Below are positions 18,851 to 27,115 of a DNA stretch of 64,000 nucleotides, in pieces. The notes under the pieces are model-generated. The model had not been told where the DNA came from and did not search any database. It saw nothing but the letters and a program-made list of their open reading frames with translations. The position numbers and the translations under genes were made by a program. Numbering within the stretch: the stretch's first letter is position 1; each line of letters starts with the position of its first letter. This DNA comes from SZUA-229 sp036567985. GTDB taxonomy: Bacteria; Pseudomonadota; Gammaproteobacteria; SZUA-229. The stretch is taken from assembly GCA_036567985.1 (NCBI GenBank), contig DATCTK010000011.1, forward strand, positions 1 to 64,000, written 5' to 3'.

Positions 18851-21800
18851 ATGAAACTGCACATGTCACTCACCAGGGATCGTGAACTGCTGCATCTGTT
18901 GATTTCAGCACTCGCAGTGAGCCTCGGTTTACTGTGGATGTTTGTCGGCCCACACATCACCCACGCGCTGGCACCTGCAGACAATCACTACATTCTATAT
19001 TATTTTTTAAGCGGCATAGCCTTTGCCATCACCCTGGTGGGACTGTTTGTATTCGTGCGTTCGATTCTGCTGTTTACGGAATTTATTGTTAACAGCAACA
19101 ATTTGCCTGCACTGATGTTTGAAAACCTGTTACAGGAAGAATATGACGGCCTGTTTCTCAAAGACCGCAACGGTGTTTACAAACTTGTCAGCCCGCTGGC
19201 AAGGCAGCTACTGGGTTTACAGAATCAACAGATTATCGGCTTTACCGATTTCGATCTGTTTCACCTGCGTGATGCCACCCGAACCACCCATGAAGAGCAG
19301 CGTGTTCTGCAGCACGCAGAGACCATTCAATGGGACAGCACATTAACAGGCGAACAGGGCACCCGCTATTATAGCTGCAAGAAAATCCCCTGCCGCGATC
19401 ACCGTGGCAATATCATCGGCATTATCGGTGTATGCAGAAACGTAACTGCACTCAGAGAAACCGAACAGCTCAGCCAGCAACAGGAAACACGTTATACCAG
19501 CCTGTTCAATGAACTGCCCTATCCGGTGCTGTTTCTGGATTATGTTAATCTTATGCCAGTGCGTTTTAACCAGGCGATGCACAGTTTGCTTGGCTATTCA
19601 CAAACCGAGTTCTCGCGTATGCGCCTCAGCCTGCACCTGGACCCGGATTACCTGGGAAAATTCCAGACACGTTTAAAACAGATTATTGAAGCGGGCGGCG
19701 GTGAATTTGAAACCCGCCTGTTCAATCGAAATCATGAGCCGGTTGATATCGCCGGTTATGCGCAGAAAATCAGCCTGGATGGTCGCCTGTGTTTACACAT
19801 GCTGCTGTATGACAATACGGAAACCAAGAAATCCACCAATATTCTGATTAACTCCGAACTTAAATACCGCTCACTGTTCGAGCATGCCAATGATGCCATT
19901 ATTATTGTATCGCCTAATACACTGAATATTACCGATGCCAACCAGAATGCACTCAACTCTTTAGGCTATGATCGTGAAGCACTGCTTTCCATGACCATAC
20001 AGGATCTGGATCATACGGGTGATCACAGTATTACCCAGGCTAAAATCACCGAGCTTGAAATTTATAACCATGCACTCTACGAACATGAGTTAATCAGCCG
20101 CAACGGTGATCTGTTGCAGGTTGAGATCAACGCACACAAGTTGAACTACGGCAATGAAGATGTGTACCAGTTTGTATTACGCAATATCAGTGCACGCAAA
20201 AAATCCGAAGAAGCCTTAAGGCGTTCCGAATACCGCTACCGCCAGATGTTTGAATCCAATATGGCGATCAAGCTGGTGATTAACCCGGATACCTTTATTA
20301 TCGAGGACGCAAACCCGGCCGCTGCAAACTTCTACGGTTACAGTATTGAAGAACTGCAGGGCATGGATCTTGCCAAGATCAATATACTGTCCCGTGAAAC
20401 ACTCAACTCACTGATTAAACAGACCCGTGAACAGAACCTCGGATTTTACAGTTGCCCGCAACGGCTGGCCAATGGCGAAATCCGTTTTGTAGAAGTTCGT
20501 GACGGCCTGATGGAAATCGATGATCGCACCCTGTGTTATTCGATTATCAACGATGTCACCGCCAGCAAAAATGCAGAAAACCAGGTACTGGTTGCCTCGA
20601 AAATGTTCGACTATGCCACCGATGCGGTGATGCTGGTGAATAACAGTAACCAGGTGGTGCTGGTTAATTATGCCTTTAGCCAGATCACCGGTTTCCAGAA
20701 AAATGAAATACTCGATGCAGCACCGGAAATCATTCTTGCAGACCAGCATACCACCCTGATCAATCAGCAGGTGCTTGATGCACTGGATAAGGACAATCAA
20801 TGGAAAGGTGAAATCTGGCACCGACTCAAGGGCGGGCAGAGCCGTCCACTGAATGTGAGCATTAACCGCATACAAAACGATATCGGTGATGCTGCCAGCT
20901 ACGTGGTAATTCTTTCACCCAAAACCAGCAACCAGCTTAACTTTGACAATGAAGTCCATTATGTAGAACTGACCCACCTGCCGAATAAATCATTGTTTGT
21001 GGATCGCCTGAGCAAAGCCATTGATCGCGCCATGCGCAATAAAACCCACCTGGGCCTGATACTGATCGACTTTGATAATTTCTCGCAGATCAATAAAACC
21101 TACGGTTATGCCACGGGTGATACCCTGCTCAAAGCCATTGCCAAACGTCTACAATACAACACCCGCAACAGCGACACCCTGAGCCATTTTCTCTCCGATG
21201 ATTTTGCCGTGCTGGTGGAGGACCTTAGCGATATCCAGCAAATCGGTATTGTCATACAGAAGCTGATGTCGACTCTGGCAGAGGACTACCAGACAGCCAG
21301 GCATAATATCGAACTTAATCTGTCCATGGGCATCAGTATTTTCCCCGAAGACGGCGAAGACGCACAAAGCCTGCTTAACCAGGCGTCTGCTGCACTAATC
21401 ACAGCAAAACAGGTGCCGGGCAATCACTTTGAATTAAGCTCCGATGATATGAATACACGCGCCGGCCTGTTACTGCAGGCCGAGGCAAACCTGCACCAGG
21501 CCCTGCGCCAGAACCAGCTTGAGCTGTTTTACCTGCCACAGCTCAACACAAACACACAGCAGCTGGACTCGATGGAAGCGCTGCTTCGCTGGCACCACCC
21601 ACAACAGGGTTATATACTGCCGCAACAATTTTTACCCGGCAGTGAACAATCCGGTTTTATTGGCGCGATCGGTATCTATGTTATTGAGCAGGCATTGCGT
21701 CAGTACCGTCACTGGTTAAACCAGGGGCTGCAGATTCCCTCTATCAATATTAACCTGTATCAGTCACAACTGGATTCCGATTTAGCCGATGTGCTGCTGG

Positions 21801-22231
21801 ACAAATGCCAGAAGTATGCACTGCAACCTCAGCAGGTGTGCCTTGAATTTTCCGAATCCAGTTTCAAACACATCAACCAGGAACAACGGGATGTATTACA
21901 CCAGTTACAGGATTTACAGTTCAAACTGTGCATCGACGACTTCGGCCGCTCGCTGAATTCACTGAGCTTTCTGGTGGAATGTTCGGTTCAGGTTATGAAA
22001 GTCGATCCGCAACTGGTTAAACAGGCGCTTAATTCTGCCGATGCCGAAGGCCTGCTAAAAGGCTTTGTCTCATTCTGTGAATCGCAACATATCACCCTGG
22101 TAGCAGAAGGAGTTGAATCTGAAAAAGATTGTGAGTATCTTCGTGGCCTGAATATTAATCATATGCAGGGTTATTTATTCAGTCGGCCATTACCTGCACG
22201 GGATGTGGCAGACTACCTGAACCAGCTGTAA
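18851..22231 (+). CDS. Membrane PAS-rich GGDEF/EAL protein with degenerate GGDEF
   Basis: 1126 residues. Two N-terminal membrane segments (~14-35 and ~49-80) with a very short outside loop. About five consecutive PAS-type domains (~95-705; examples FENLLQEEYDGLFLKDRNG, FEHANDAIIIVSP and DYATDAVMLVNNSNQV). A GGDEF domain at ~710-865 has SDDFA in place of GGDEF (~782), so it should not make c-di-GMP. An EAL domain at ~880-1122 keeps the expected residues (MEALLRW, an Asn in ININLYQ, Glu in LEFSES, IDDFG, KVDP, AEGVES, QGYLF). The likely activity is c-di-GMP hydrolysis controlled by redox, ligand or energy sensing through PAS domains. Monocistronic, 36 bases after uvrD. Confidence 0.88.
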   Translation: MKLHMSLTRDRELLHLLISALAVSLGLLWMFVGPHITHALAPADNHYILYYFLSGIAFAITLVGLFVFVRSILLFTEFIVNSNNLPALMFENLLQEEYDGLFLKDRNGVYKLVSPLARQLLGLQNQQIIGFTDFDLFHLRDATRTTHEEQRVLQHAETIQWDSTLTGEQGTRYYSCKKIPCRDHRGNIIGIIGVCRNVTALRETEQLSQQQETRYTSLFNELPYPVLFLDYVNLMPVRFNQAMHSLLGYSQTEFSRMRLSLHLDPDYLGKFQTRLKQIIEAGGGEFETRLFNRNHEPVDIAGYAQKISLDGRLCLHMLLYDNTETKKSTNILINSELKYRSLFEHANDAIIIVSPNTLNITDANQNALNSLGYDREALLSMTIQDLDHTGDHSITQAKITELEIYNHALYEHELISRNGDLLQVEINAHKLNYGNEDVYQFVLRNISARKKSEEALRRSEYRYRQMFESNMAIKLVINPDTFIIEDANPAAANFYGYSIEELQGMDLAKINILSRETLNSLIKQTREQNLGFYSCPQRLANGEIRFVEVRDGLMEIDDRTLCYSIINDVTASKNAENQVLVASKMFDYATDAVMLVNNSNQVVLVNYAFSQITGFQKNEILDAAPEIILADQHTTLINQQVLDALDKDNQWKGEIWHRLKGGQSRPLNVSINRIQNDIGDAASYVVILSPKTSNQLNFDNEVHYVELTHLPNKSLFVDRLSKAIDRAMRNKTHLGLILIDFDNFSQINKTYGYATGDTLLKAIAKRLQYNTRNSDTLSHFLSDDFAVLVEDLSDIQQIGIVIQKLMSTLAEDYQTARHNIELNLSMGISIFPEDGEDAQSLLNQASAALITAKQVPGNHFELSSDDMNTRAGLLLQAEANLHQALRQNQLELFYLPQLNTNTQQLDSMEALLRWHHPQQGYILPQQFLPGSEQSGFIGAIGIYVIEQALRQYRHWLNQGLQIPSININLYQSQLDSDLADVLLDKCQKYALQPQQVCLEFSESSFKHINQEQRDVLHQLQDLQFKLCIDDFGRSLNSLSFLVECSVQVMKVDPQLVKQALNSADAEGLLKGFVSFCESQHITLVAEGVESEKDCEYLRGLNINHMQGYLFSRPLPARDVADYLNQL

Positions 22232-22380
22232 ATTATTTATCAACTGTTATCAATGTCACACGGGCAACACAGTGTGTGCTTTTTATTTTCAATAATGGAT
22301 CTGTTTATAAACAACTGCCGTAGCCGGTGCTGTAATCGTTTATCCAGCCTGGCTGATCAATTAATCACAACGGACATATT

Positions 22381-23451
22381 ATGAAGCGACGTCAACTCAT
22401 CAAATCCCTGGCAGCCTCGAGCCTGCTATTAACTTCCGCCACCAGCTCGAAGGCCAGTGCCAAATCGGTGATTAAATGGAAAATGGTCACCACCTGGCCA
22501 AAAAACTTCCCCGGACTGGGCACCAGCGCCAATGAGCTGGCAGAGCTGATTACGCAGATCTCCGGCGGTCGCCTGCAGGTAAAGGTGTATGGTGCGGGGG
22601 AGGTGGTACCGGCGTTTGAAGTATTTGATGCGGTGTCCCGCGGCACGGCACAGATGGGACACGGTGCCGCCTATTACTGGAAAGGCAAAAGCGAAGCGGC
22701 GCAGTTTTTCTCTGCCGTACCCTTTGGCCTGACCGCGCAGGAAATGAATGGCTGGCTGTATTCCGGCGGTGGCATGGAACTGTGGCAGGAAGTGTATGCA
22801 CCCTTTGGCCTGGTGCCCGCTGCCGGTGGTAATACCGGTGTGCAGATGGCGGGCTGGTTTAATAAAAAAATCAATTCGGTGGATGACCTTAAGGGCCTGA
22901 AAATGCGCATTCCCGGCCTCGGCGGCGAGGTACTGAAGCGTGCCGGCGGCACACCGGTGAGCCTGCCCGGCGGTGAAATTTTTACCTCGCTAAAATCCGG
23001 CACCATCGATGCCACCGAATGGGTCGGCCCCTATAACGACCTGGCCTTCGGCCTGCACAAGGCGGCGAAATATTATTACTACCCCGGCTGGCATGAACCC
23101 GGCACCACACTGGAAGCAATGATCAACAAGCAGGCACTGGAAGCTTTACCCGCTGATCTGCAAAGCATTGTGCTCAATGCCTGCAAGGTAGTGAACCAGC
23201 AGATGACCGCCGACTACACCACGCAGAATCACCAGGCGCTGCAAACCCTGAAAAACAAACACCAGGTGGAAGTACTGAAACTGCCGGATGATGCACTGCA
23301 GACACTGAAAGCTCTGTCGGATGAGGTGGTGGCGGAAGTCGCCGGCAAGGACAAACTCAGCCAGAAGGTGTATGAGTCATTTATTGCCTACCGCGACCAG
23401 GTTGCGCAGTGGACTGAAGTATCCGAGCTGTCCTATTTACAAAGTCGTTAG
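22381..23451 (+). CDS. dctP: TRAP transporter substrate-binding protein (DctP/TakP type)
   Basis: 356-residue periplasmic binding protein. The N-terminus KRRQLIKSLAASSLLL looks like a Tat signal. The body matches the TakP-like branch of TRAP binding proteins, which bind 2-keto or hydroxy acids: VTTWPKNFPGLGTSANELAEL, AYYWKGKSEAAQFFSAVPFGL, GTIDATEWVGPYNDLAFG and YYYPGWHEPGTTLEAMIN. The substrate is probably an organic acid anion. Its permease genes lie on the opposite strand and converge on it, with a lipoprotein gene in between. That layout is unusual, since dctP normally shares an operon with dctQM. Confidence 0.88.
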   Translation: MKRRQLIKSLAASSLLLTSATSSKASAKSVIKWKMVTTWPKNFPGLGTSANELAELITQISGGRLQVKVYGAGEVVPAFEVFDAVSRGTAQMGHGAAYYWKGKSEAAQFFSAVPFGLTAQEMNGWLYSGGGMELWQEVYAPFGLVPAAGGNTGVQMAGWFNKKINSVDDLKGLKMRIPGLGGEVLKRAGGTPVSLPGGEIFTSLKSGTIDATEWVGPYNDLAFGLHKAAKYYYYPGWHEPGTTLEAMINKQALEALPADLQSIVLNACKVVNQQMTADYTTQNHQALQTLKNKHQVEVLKLPDDALQTLKALSDEVVAEVAGKDKLSQKVYESFIAYRDQVAQWTEVSELSYLQSR

Positions 23452-23452
23452 T

Positions 23453-24157
23453 CTATAAAGGATCACTGCAACTGGCAGCTGTGCCATAGGGGCTGGCGGT
23501 GCCGCCGGGCGGTGAAATCGGAAAATTACTGATATCATTTAGCAGAACAAACAGGGTAAATTCATACTGCTCCCTGTCTTCTGTGCCCTGCACGTTTGCC
23601 GACGCGGTAATGCGCATGCGTGACCACAACGCCTGGGACGCGGGGTAGGTGACACTGAAATAGCCGAAGCCGGAATCGTCGGTGATAATCTTCTCGGTTC
23701 CGGGGGCAAAAGTTGGGGTTTCACTGGGGTGCTGCGCCAGGGTGGCCGCATTGGTGGGTTGCAGTGAGCCGTCAGCATTAATGTCCTCACCCGCATCCAG
23801 CACCCCGTTGTGGTTGGCATCTTCTGCCTCACAACTGACGCTGTAGCTCAGCCGCCACTCATCCGCCTCGCCATCACCGCTGCTGTCATATGCCAGATAC
23901 TCACCCTTGAAATATCTCACCGGTACCATTTCAATGCTTACGATAGTGGCGGGCGCCGGATTGCCTTCATTATCGGTCACCTGCACCACAAAGCCCTTCT
24001 GATACTGCAAATCATTCGGCGACATCAGGTTCTTGGCGGGCCCCACCACCAGTCGCGATGCCGCTTCTTCGCCACCGCAGGCCGACAGGCTGACGAACAC
24101 GGGTAACAGCACAGATAAGGTTGCGAGCTTTAATAGTTTATGTATGTGTATTTTCAT
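23453..24157 (-). CDS. Exported lipoprotein with EF-hand-like calcium-binding stretch
   Basis: Start taken at ATG 24157, preceded by AGGAAAG; an open frame to 24274 gives a non-signal extension. 234 residues. Signal peptide with lipobox LSAC. The body begins with an Ig-like or carboxypeptidase-regulatory-like beta pattern (VQVTDNEGNPAPATIVSIEM). It then has two Asp-rich loops, DSSGDGEADEW and DANHNGVLDAGEDINADG; the second resembles an EF-hand/dockerin calcium loop. I do not recognise the family. It lies downstream of dctM on the same strand, one base from the convergent dctP end. It could be a surface lipoprotein unrelated to transport. Confidence 0.6.
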   Translation of the reverse strand: MKIHIHKLLKLATLSVLLPVFVSLSACGGEEAASRLVVGPAKNLMSPNDLQYQKGFVVQVTDNEGNPAPATIVSIEMVPVRYFKGEYLAYDSSGDGEADEWRLSYSVSCEAEDANHNGVLDAGEDINADGSLQPTNAATLAQHPSETPTFAPGTEKIITDDSGFGYFSVTYPASQALWSRMRITASANVQGTEDREQYEFTLFVLLNDISNFPISPPGGTASPYGTAASCSDPL

Positions 24158-24273
24158 TGCGGCTTTCCTGTGTTTTCTTTGCCGGGTTTTCTGTTTTTTT
24201 ATTTGCAACGTTGCTGAAATCTTCTGTAATGAAATAGCTGACGCATCGGATTTGTCGTTTTCCTGTCCTGCCA

Positions 24274-25647
24274 TTACTGCAATACACCTGGCAACCAGGT
24301 AGTCAGTGCAGGCCAGATCACCAGCATCGCCATGACCAGCAACTGAATCAGAATAAACGGCATCACCCCTTTGTAAATTTCGATGGTGCGAATACTGTCC
24401 GCGGCCACACCGCGTAAATAAAACAACGAGAAGCCGAAGGGGGGTGTTAAAAACGAGGTTTGCAGATTAATCGCAATCAGTATTCCCAGCCACACCGGAT
24501 CTATACCCATCGCCAGCAGTATCGGCCCGACTATGGGAATCACCACAAAAGTGATCTCGATAAAGTCGAGCACAAAGCCCAGCAGAAACATTACCAGCAT
24601 CACCAGCAGCAATGCACCATACACACCACCGGGCAGATCACTTAGAAATGACTGCACCAGTTCGTCCCCTTCAAAGCCGCGGAACACCAGGGAGAAAATC
24701 GAGGCGCCGATCAGTATCATAAACACCATGCTGGTAATGCGTGTGGTTTCCTGCATCACCTGCTGCAAAATTTTCAAACGCAGCTGCTTGCGATAAAACG
24801 CCAGCAACATCGAGCCCACGGCACCCAGCGCCGCCGCTTCGGTGGGGGTGGCGACTCCGCCAATAATCGAACCCAGTACCAGAAAAATCAGCAGCAGAGG
24901 CGGCACCAGCTCCACCAGCACACGACCCAGCAGGCGCTTTTTATCTTCAGCAGACTGCTCCGGCATGGCGGGCATGGCATGGGGTTTGAGCCAGCTGACC
25001 AGTGCCAGATAGACTATATATAACAGCACCAGAATTAATCCGGGAATCAGTGCACCCACAAACAGATCACCCACCGACAGGGTTTCCGGGCTGAAAATCC
25101 CCATATCCAGCTGCGCCTGCTGGTAGGCCGAGGACAGCACATCCCCCAGTAACACCAGGATAATCGACGGTGGAATAATTTGCCCCAGGGTGCCGGAAGC
25201 GCATACCGTGCCGCAGGCGATGGCCGGATCATAACCACGCTTTAACATGGTGGGCAGCGAGAGTAGGCCCATGGTGACCACCGTGGCGCCGACTATGCCG
25301 GTGCTCGCCGCCAGCAACATGCCCACCAGCACCACCGAAATGCCGATGCCCCCGCGCAGGCTGCCGAACAGCTGCGCCATGGTTTCCAGCAGATTTTCAG
25401 CGATCTTCGAACGCTCCAGCATCACCCCCATAAACACAAACAACGGCACCGCAAGCAGCACCTGGTTGATCATAATGCCATACAGGCGATTGGGCAGGGC
25501 TTCCAGAAAAGCCACATCGAAGGTACCGCTGTAGGTACCGATTGCGGCGAATATCAGCGCGGTACCAGCGAGGGTAAAGGCCACCGGGAAACCGCTAAGC
25601 AGAAACACAAATACACACAGAAACAGGCCGATTGCCATGAATTCCAT
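24274..25647 (-). CDS. dctM: TRAP transporter large permease DctM
   Basis: 457-residue polytopic inner-membrane protein with about 12-13 membrane helices, the substrate channel of a Na+-driven TRAP transporter. Family stretches include LLLAASTGIVGATVVTMGLLSLP-type TRAP motifs, TPTEAAALGAVGS and LDFIEITFVVIPIVGPIL. It overlaps dctQ by one base. The upstream part of the downstream lipoprotein frame also overlaps its stop, but the chosen lipoprotein start removes that overlap. Confidence 0.93.
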   Translation of the reverse strand: MEFMAIGLFLCVFVFLLSGFPVAFTLAGTALIFAAIGTYSGTFDVAFLEALPNRLYGIMINQVLLAVPLFVFMGVMLERSKIAENLLETMAQLFGSLRGGIGISVVLVGMLLAASTGIVGATVVTMGLLSLPTMLKRGYDPAIACGTVCASGTLGQIIPPSIILVLLGDVLSSAYQQAQLDMGIFSPETLSVGDLFVGALIPGLILVLLYIVYLALVSWLKPHAMPAMPEQSAEDKKRLLGRVLVELVPPLLLIFLVLGSIIGGVATPTEAAALGAVGSMLLAFYRKQLRLKILQQVMQETTRITSMVFMILIGASIFSLVFRGFEGDELVQSFLSDLPGGVYGALLLVMLVMFLLGFVLDFIEITFVVIPIVGPILLAMGIDPVWLGILIAINLQTSFLTPPFGFSLFYLRGVAADSIRTIEIYKGVMPFILIQLLVMAMLVIWPALTTWLPGVLQ

Positions 25648-26189
25648 TAACCCTGTTCACTCCCGCCAAGTTTCAGCCCGGCACGCAGTATCAGCACCAG
25701 TGCCTGGATAATCAGTAATCCCGCCATTAGCAGGATCAGGCTTTTTAACAGGTACACGCCGGGCAGGCCGCCAGCATCTCGGGAGGATTCCTTTACTGCC
25801 CAGGCGTCACTGATATAGGGCCAGCTGATCCAGGCAATAAACAGCATCACCGGAATTAAAATAAACAGGTGCCCCAGCAGTTCAACCCAGGCTTTAGTGC
25901 GTTCACTGAAACGGGAATAGAAAATATCCACCCGCACATGGGCATCGTGTTTCAGGGTGTAGGCGGCGCCGAGTAAAAACACCAGCGAGTGCAGATAGGA
26001 CACAGACTCCTGCAGCGCAATCCAGCCGCTATCAAACAGATAACGCAACACCACCACCAGAAAGGTCAGCAGCACCATGCCCAGTACACACCAGGAAACC
26101 ACTCGACCACTCCAGTCGATAAACTGCTCCATTCGATTGGCCAGACGGGTTATCAGACTGGCCAGTTGTGTACTCGGATAATTTGTCAT
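25647..26189 (-). CDS. dctQ: TRAP transporter small permease DctQ
   Basis: 180 residues with four predicted membrane helices (WCVLGMVLLTFLVVVLRYLF, a second around SLVFLLGAAYTL, LGHLFILIPVMLFIAW, LLKSLILLMAGLLIIQ). The motif DAHVRVDIFYSRFSERTKAW between helices is typical of DctQ subunits. First gene of the minus-strand dctQM operon, with one-base coupling to dctM. Confidence 0.9.
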   Translation of the reverse strand: MTNYPSTQLASLITRLANRMEQFIDWSGRVVSWCVLGMVLLTFLVVVLRYLFDSGWIALQESVSYLHSLVFLLGAAYTLKHDAHVRVDIFYSRFSERTKAWVELLGHLFILIPVMLFIAWISWPYISDAWAVKESSRDAGGLPGVYLLKSLILLMAGLLIIQALVLILRAGLKLGGSEQG

Positions 26190-26296
26190 GGGCGAATTCT
26201 AACCCTGATTGTATGCATAATCAGCTGTCGCGATGGAAATTGAATTTGTTTCAATGCCTGTAAGCCTGATCATTATTGTAATATTGCACCCTGACA

Positions 26297-27031
26297 TTAC
26301 AGCCGCAGCAGTTTATCCATTTCTTCGCGGCTGGGCTCAATATTATGGTGTGCATAGTATTCGGTAATGGCGCGATGCACTTCTTCTGCGGTGTCCACCA
26401 CTTCAAACAATTTCATATCTTCTTCACGAATCATATTCTGTGCACACAGGGTGTTTTCAAACCAGTCCAGCAGGGGTTGCCAGAAGGCACGGTTCATTAA
26501 TATAACCGGAATCTGCGGTGTCTTGCCGGTCTGGGTCAGGGTCAGCATTTCCGCCAGTTCATCCAGTGTGCCAAAACCGCCGGGGCACACCACATAGGCC
26601 GCCGCATATTTTACAAACATCACCTTGCGGGTAAAGAAGTGGCTGAAATAAATACTCACGTCCTGGTATTTATTCGGAATCTGTTCTTTGGGTAGTTCGA
26701 TATTCAGCCCGACACTCACCGAGTCACCTTCGGCGCAACCCCGGTTGGCGGCTTCCATAATGCCGGGGCCGCCACCGGAAATAATACTGAAACCGGCATC
26801 GGATAATAATCGCGCCGCTTCCATTGCATCCTGGTAATAGGGGCTGTCACGTCCTGTCCGTGCCGAACCGAAAATACTCACCGCCGGTTTGATATGACAC
26901 AGGGTTTCAAAACCATCGACAAATTCCGACATAATTTTAAATACGCGCCAGGATTCACGATTCAGTTCCGCATCAATATGGCTGCCATTATGATGGCCCT
27001 GCTTTATTTCGGCATAGCGCTTTTTATCCAT
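26297..27031 (-). CDS. LOG-family nucleotide 5'-monophosphate phosphoribohydrolase
   Basis: 244-residue Rossmann-type protein. The signature PGGFGTLDE (~150) with the preceding GGGPGIMEAANRGC segment marks the LOG (lysine decarboxylase-like) family. These enzymes cleave the N-glycosidic bond of nucleotide or cytokinin-nucleotide monophosphates. The bacterial substrate here is unknown; nucleotide recycling similar to PpnN is one option, but this is the short form without PpnN flanking domains. Single gene, divergent from polA. Confidence 0.85.
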   Translation of the reverse strand: MDKKRYAEIKQGHHNGSHIDAELNRESWRVFKIMSEFVDGFETLCHIKPAVSIFGSARTGRDSPYYQDAMEAARLLSDAGFSIISGGGPGIMEAANRGCAEGDSVSVGLNIELPKEQIPNKYQDVSIYFSHFFTRKVMFVKYAAAYVVCPGGFGTLDELAEMLTLTQTGKTPQIPVILMNRAFWQPLLDWFENTLCAQNMIREEDMKLFEVVDTAEEVHRAITEYYAHHNIEPSREEMDKLLRL

Positions 27032-27115
27032 TCAAGCTTCACTCATGTTTTTTTAGTGTCATAATACCCTGACTCATCACAGGCACAAGCATAACCAGGT
27101 AATCGTTTCTCGCAT

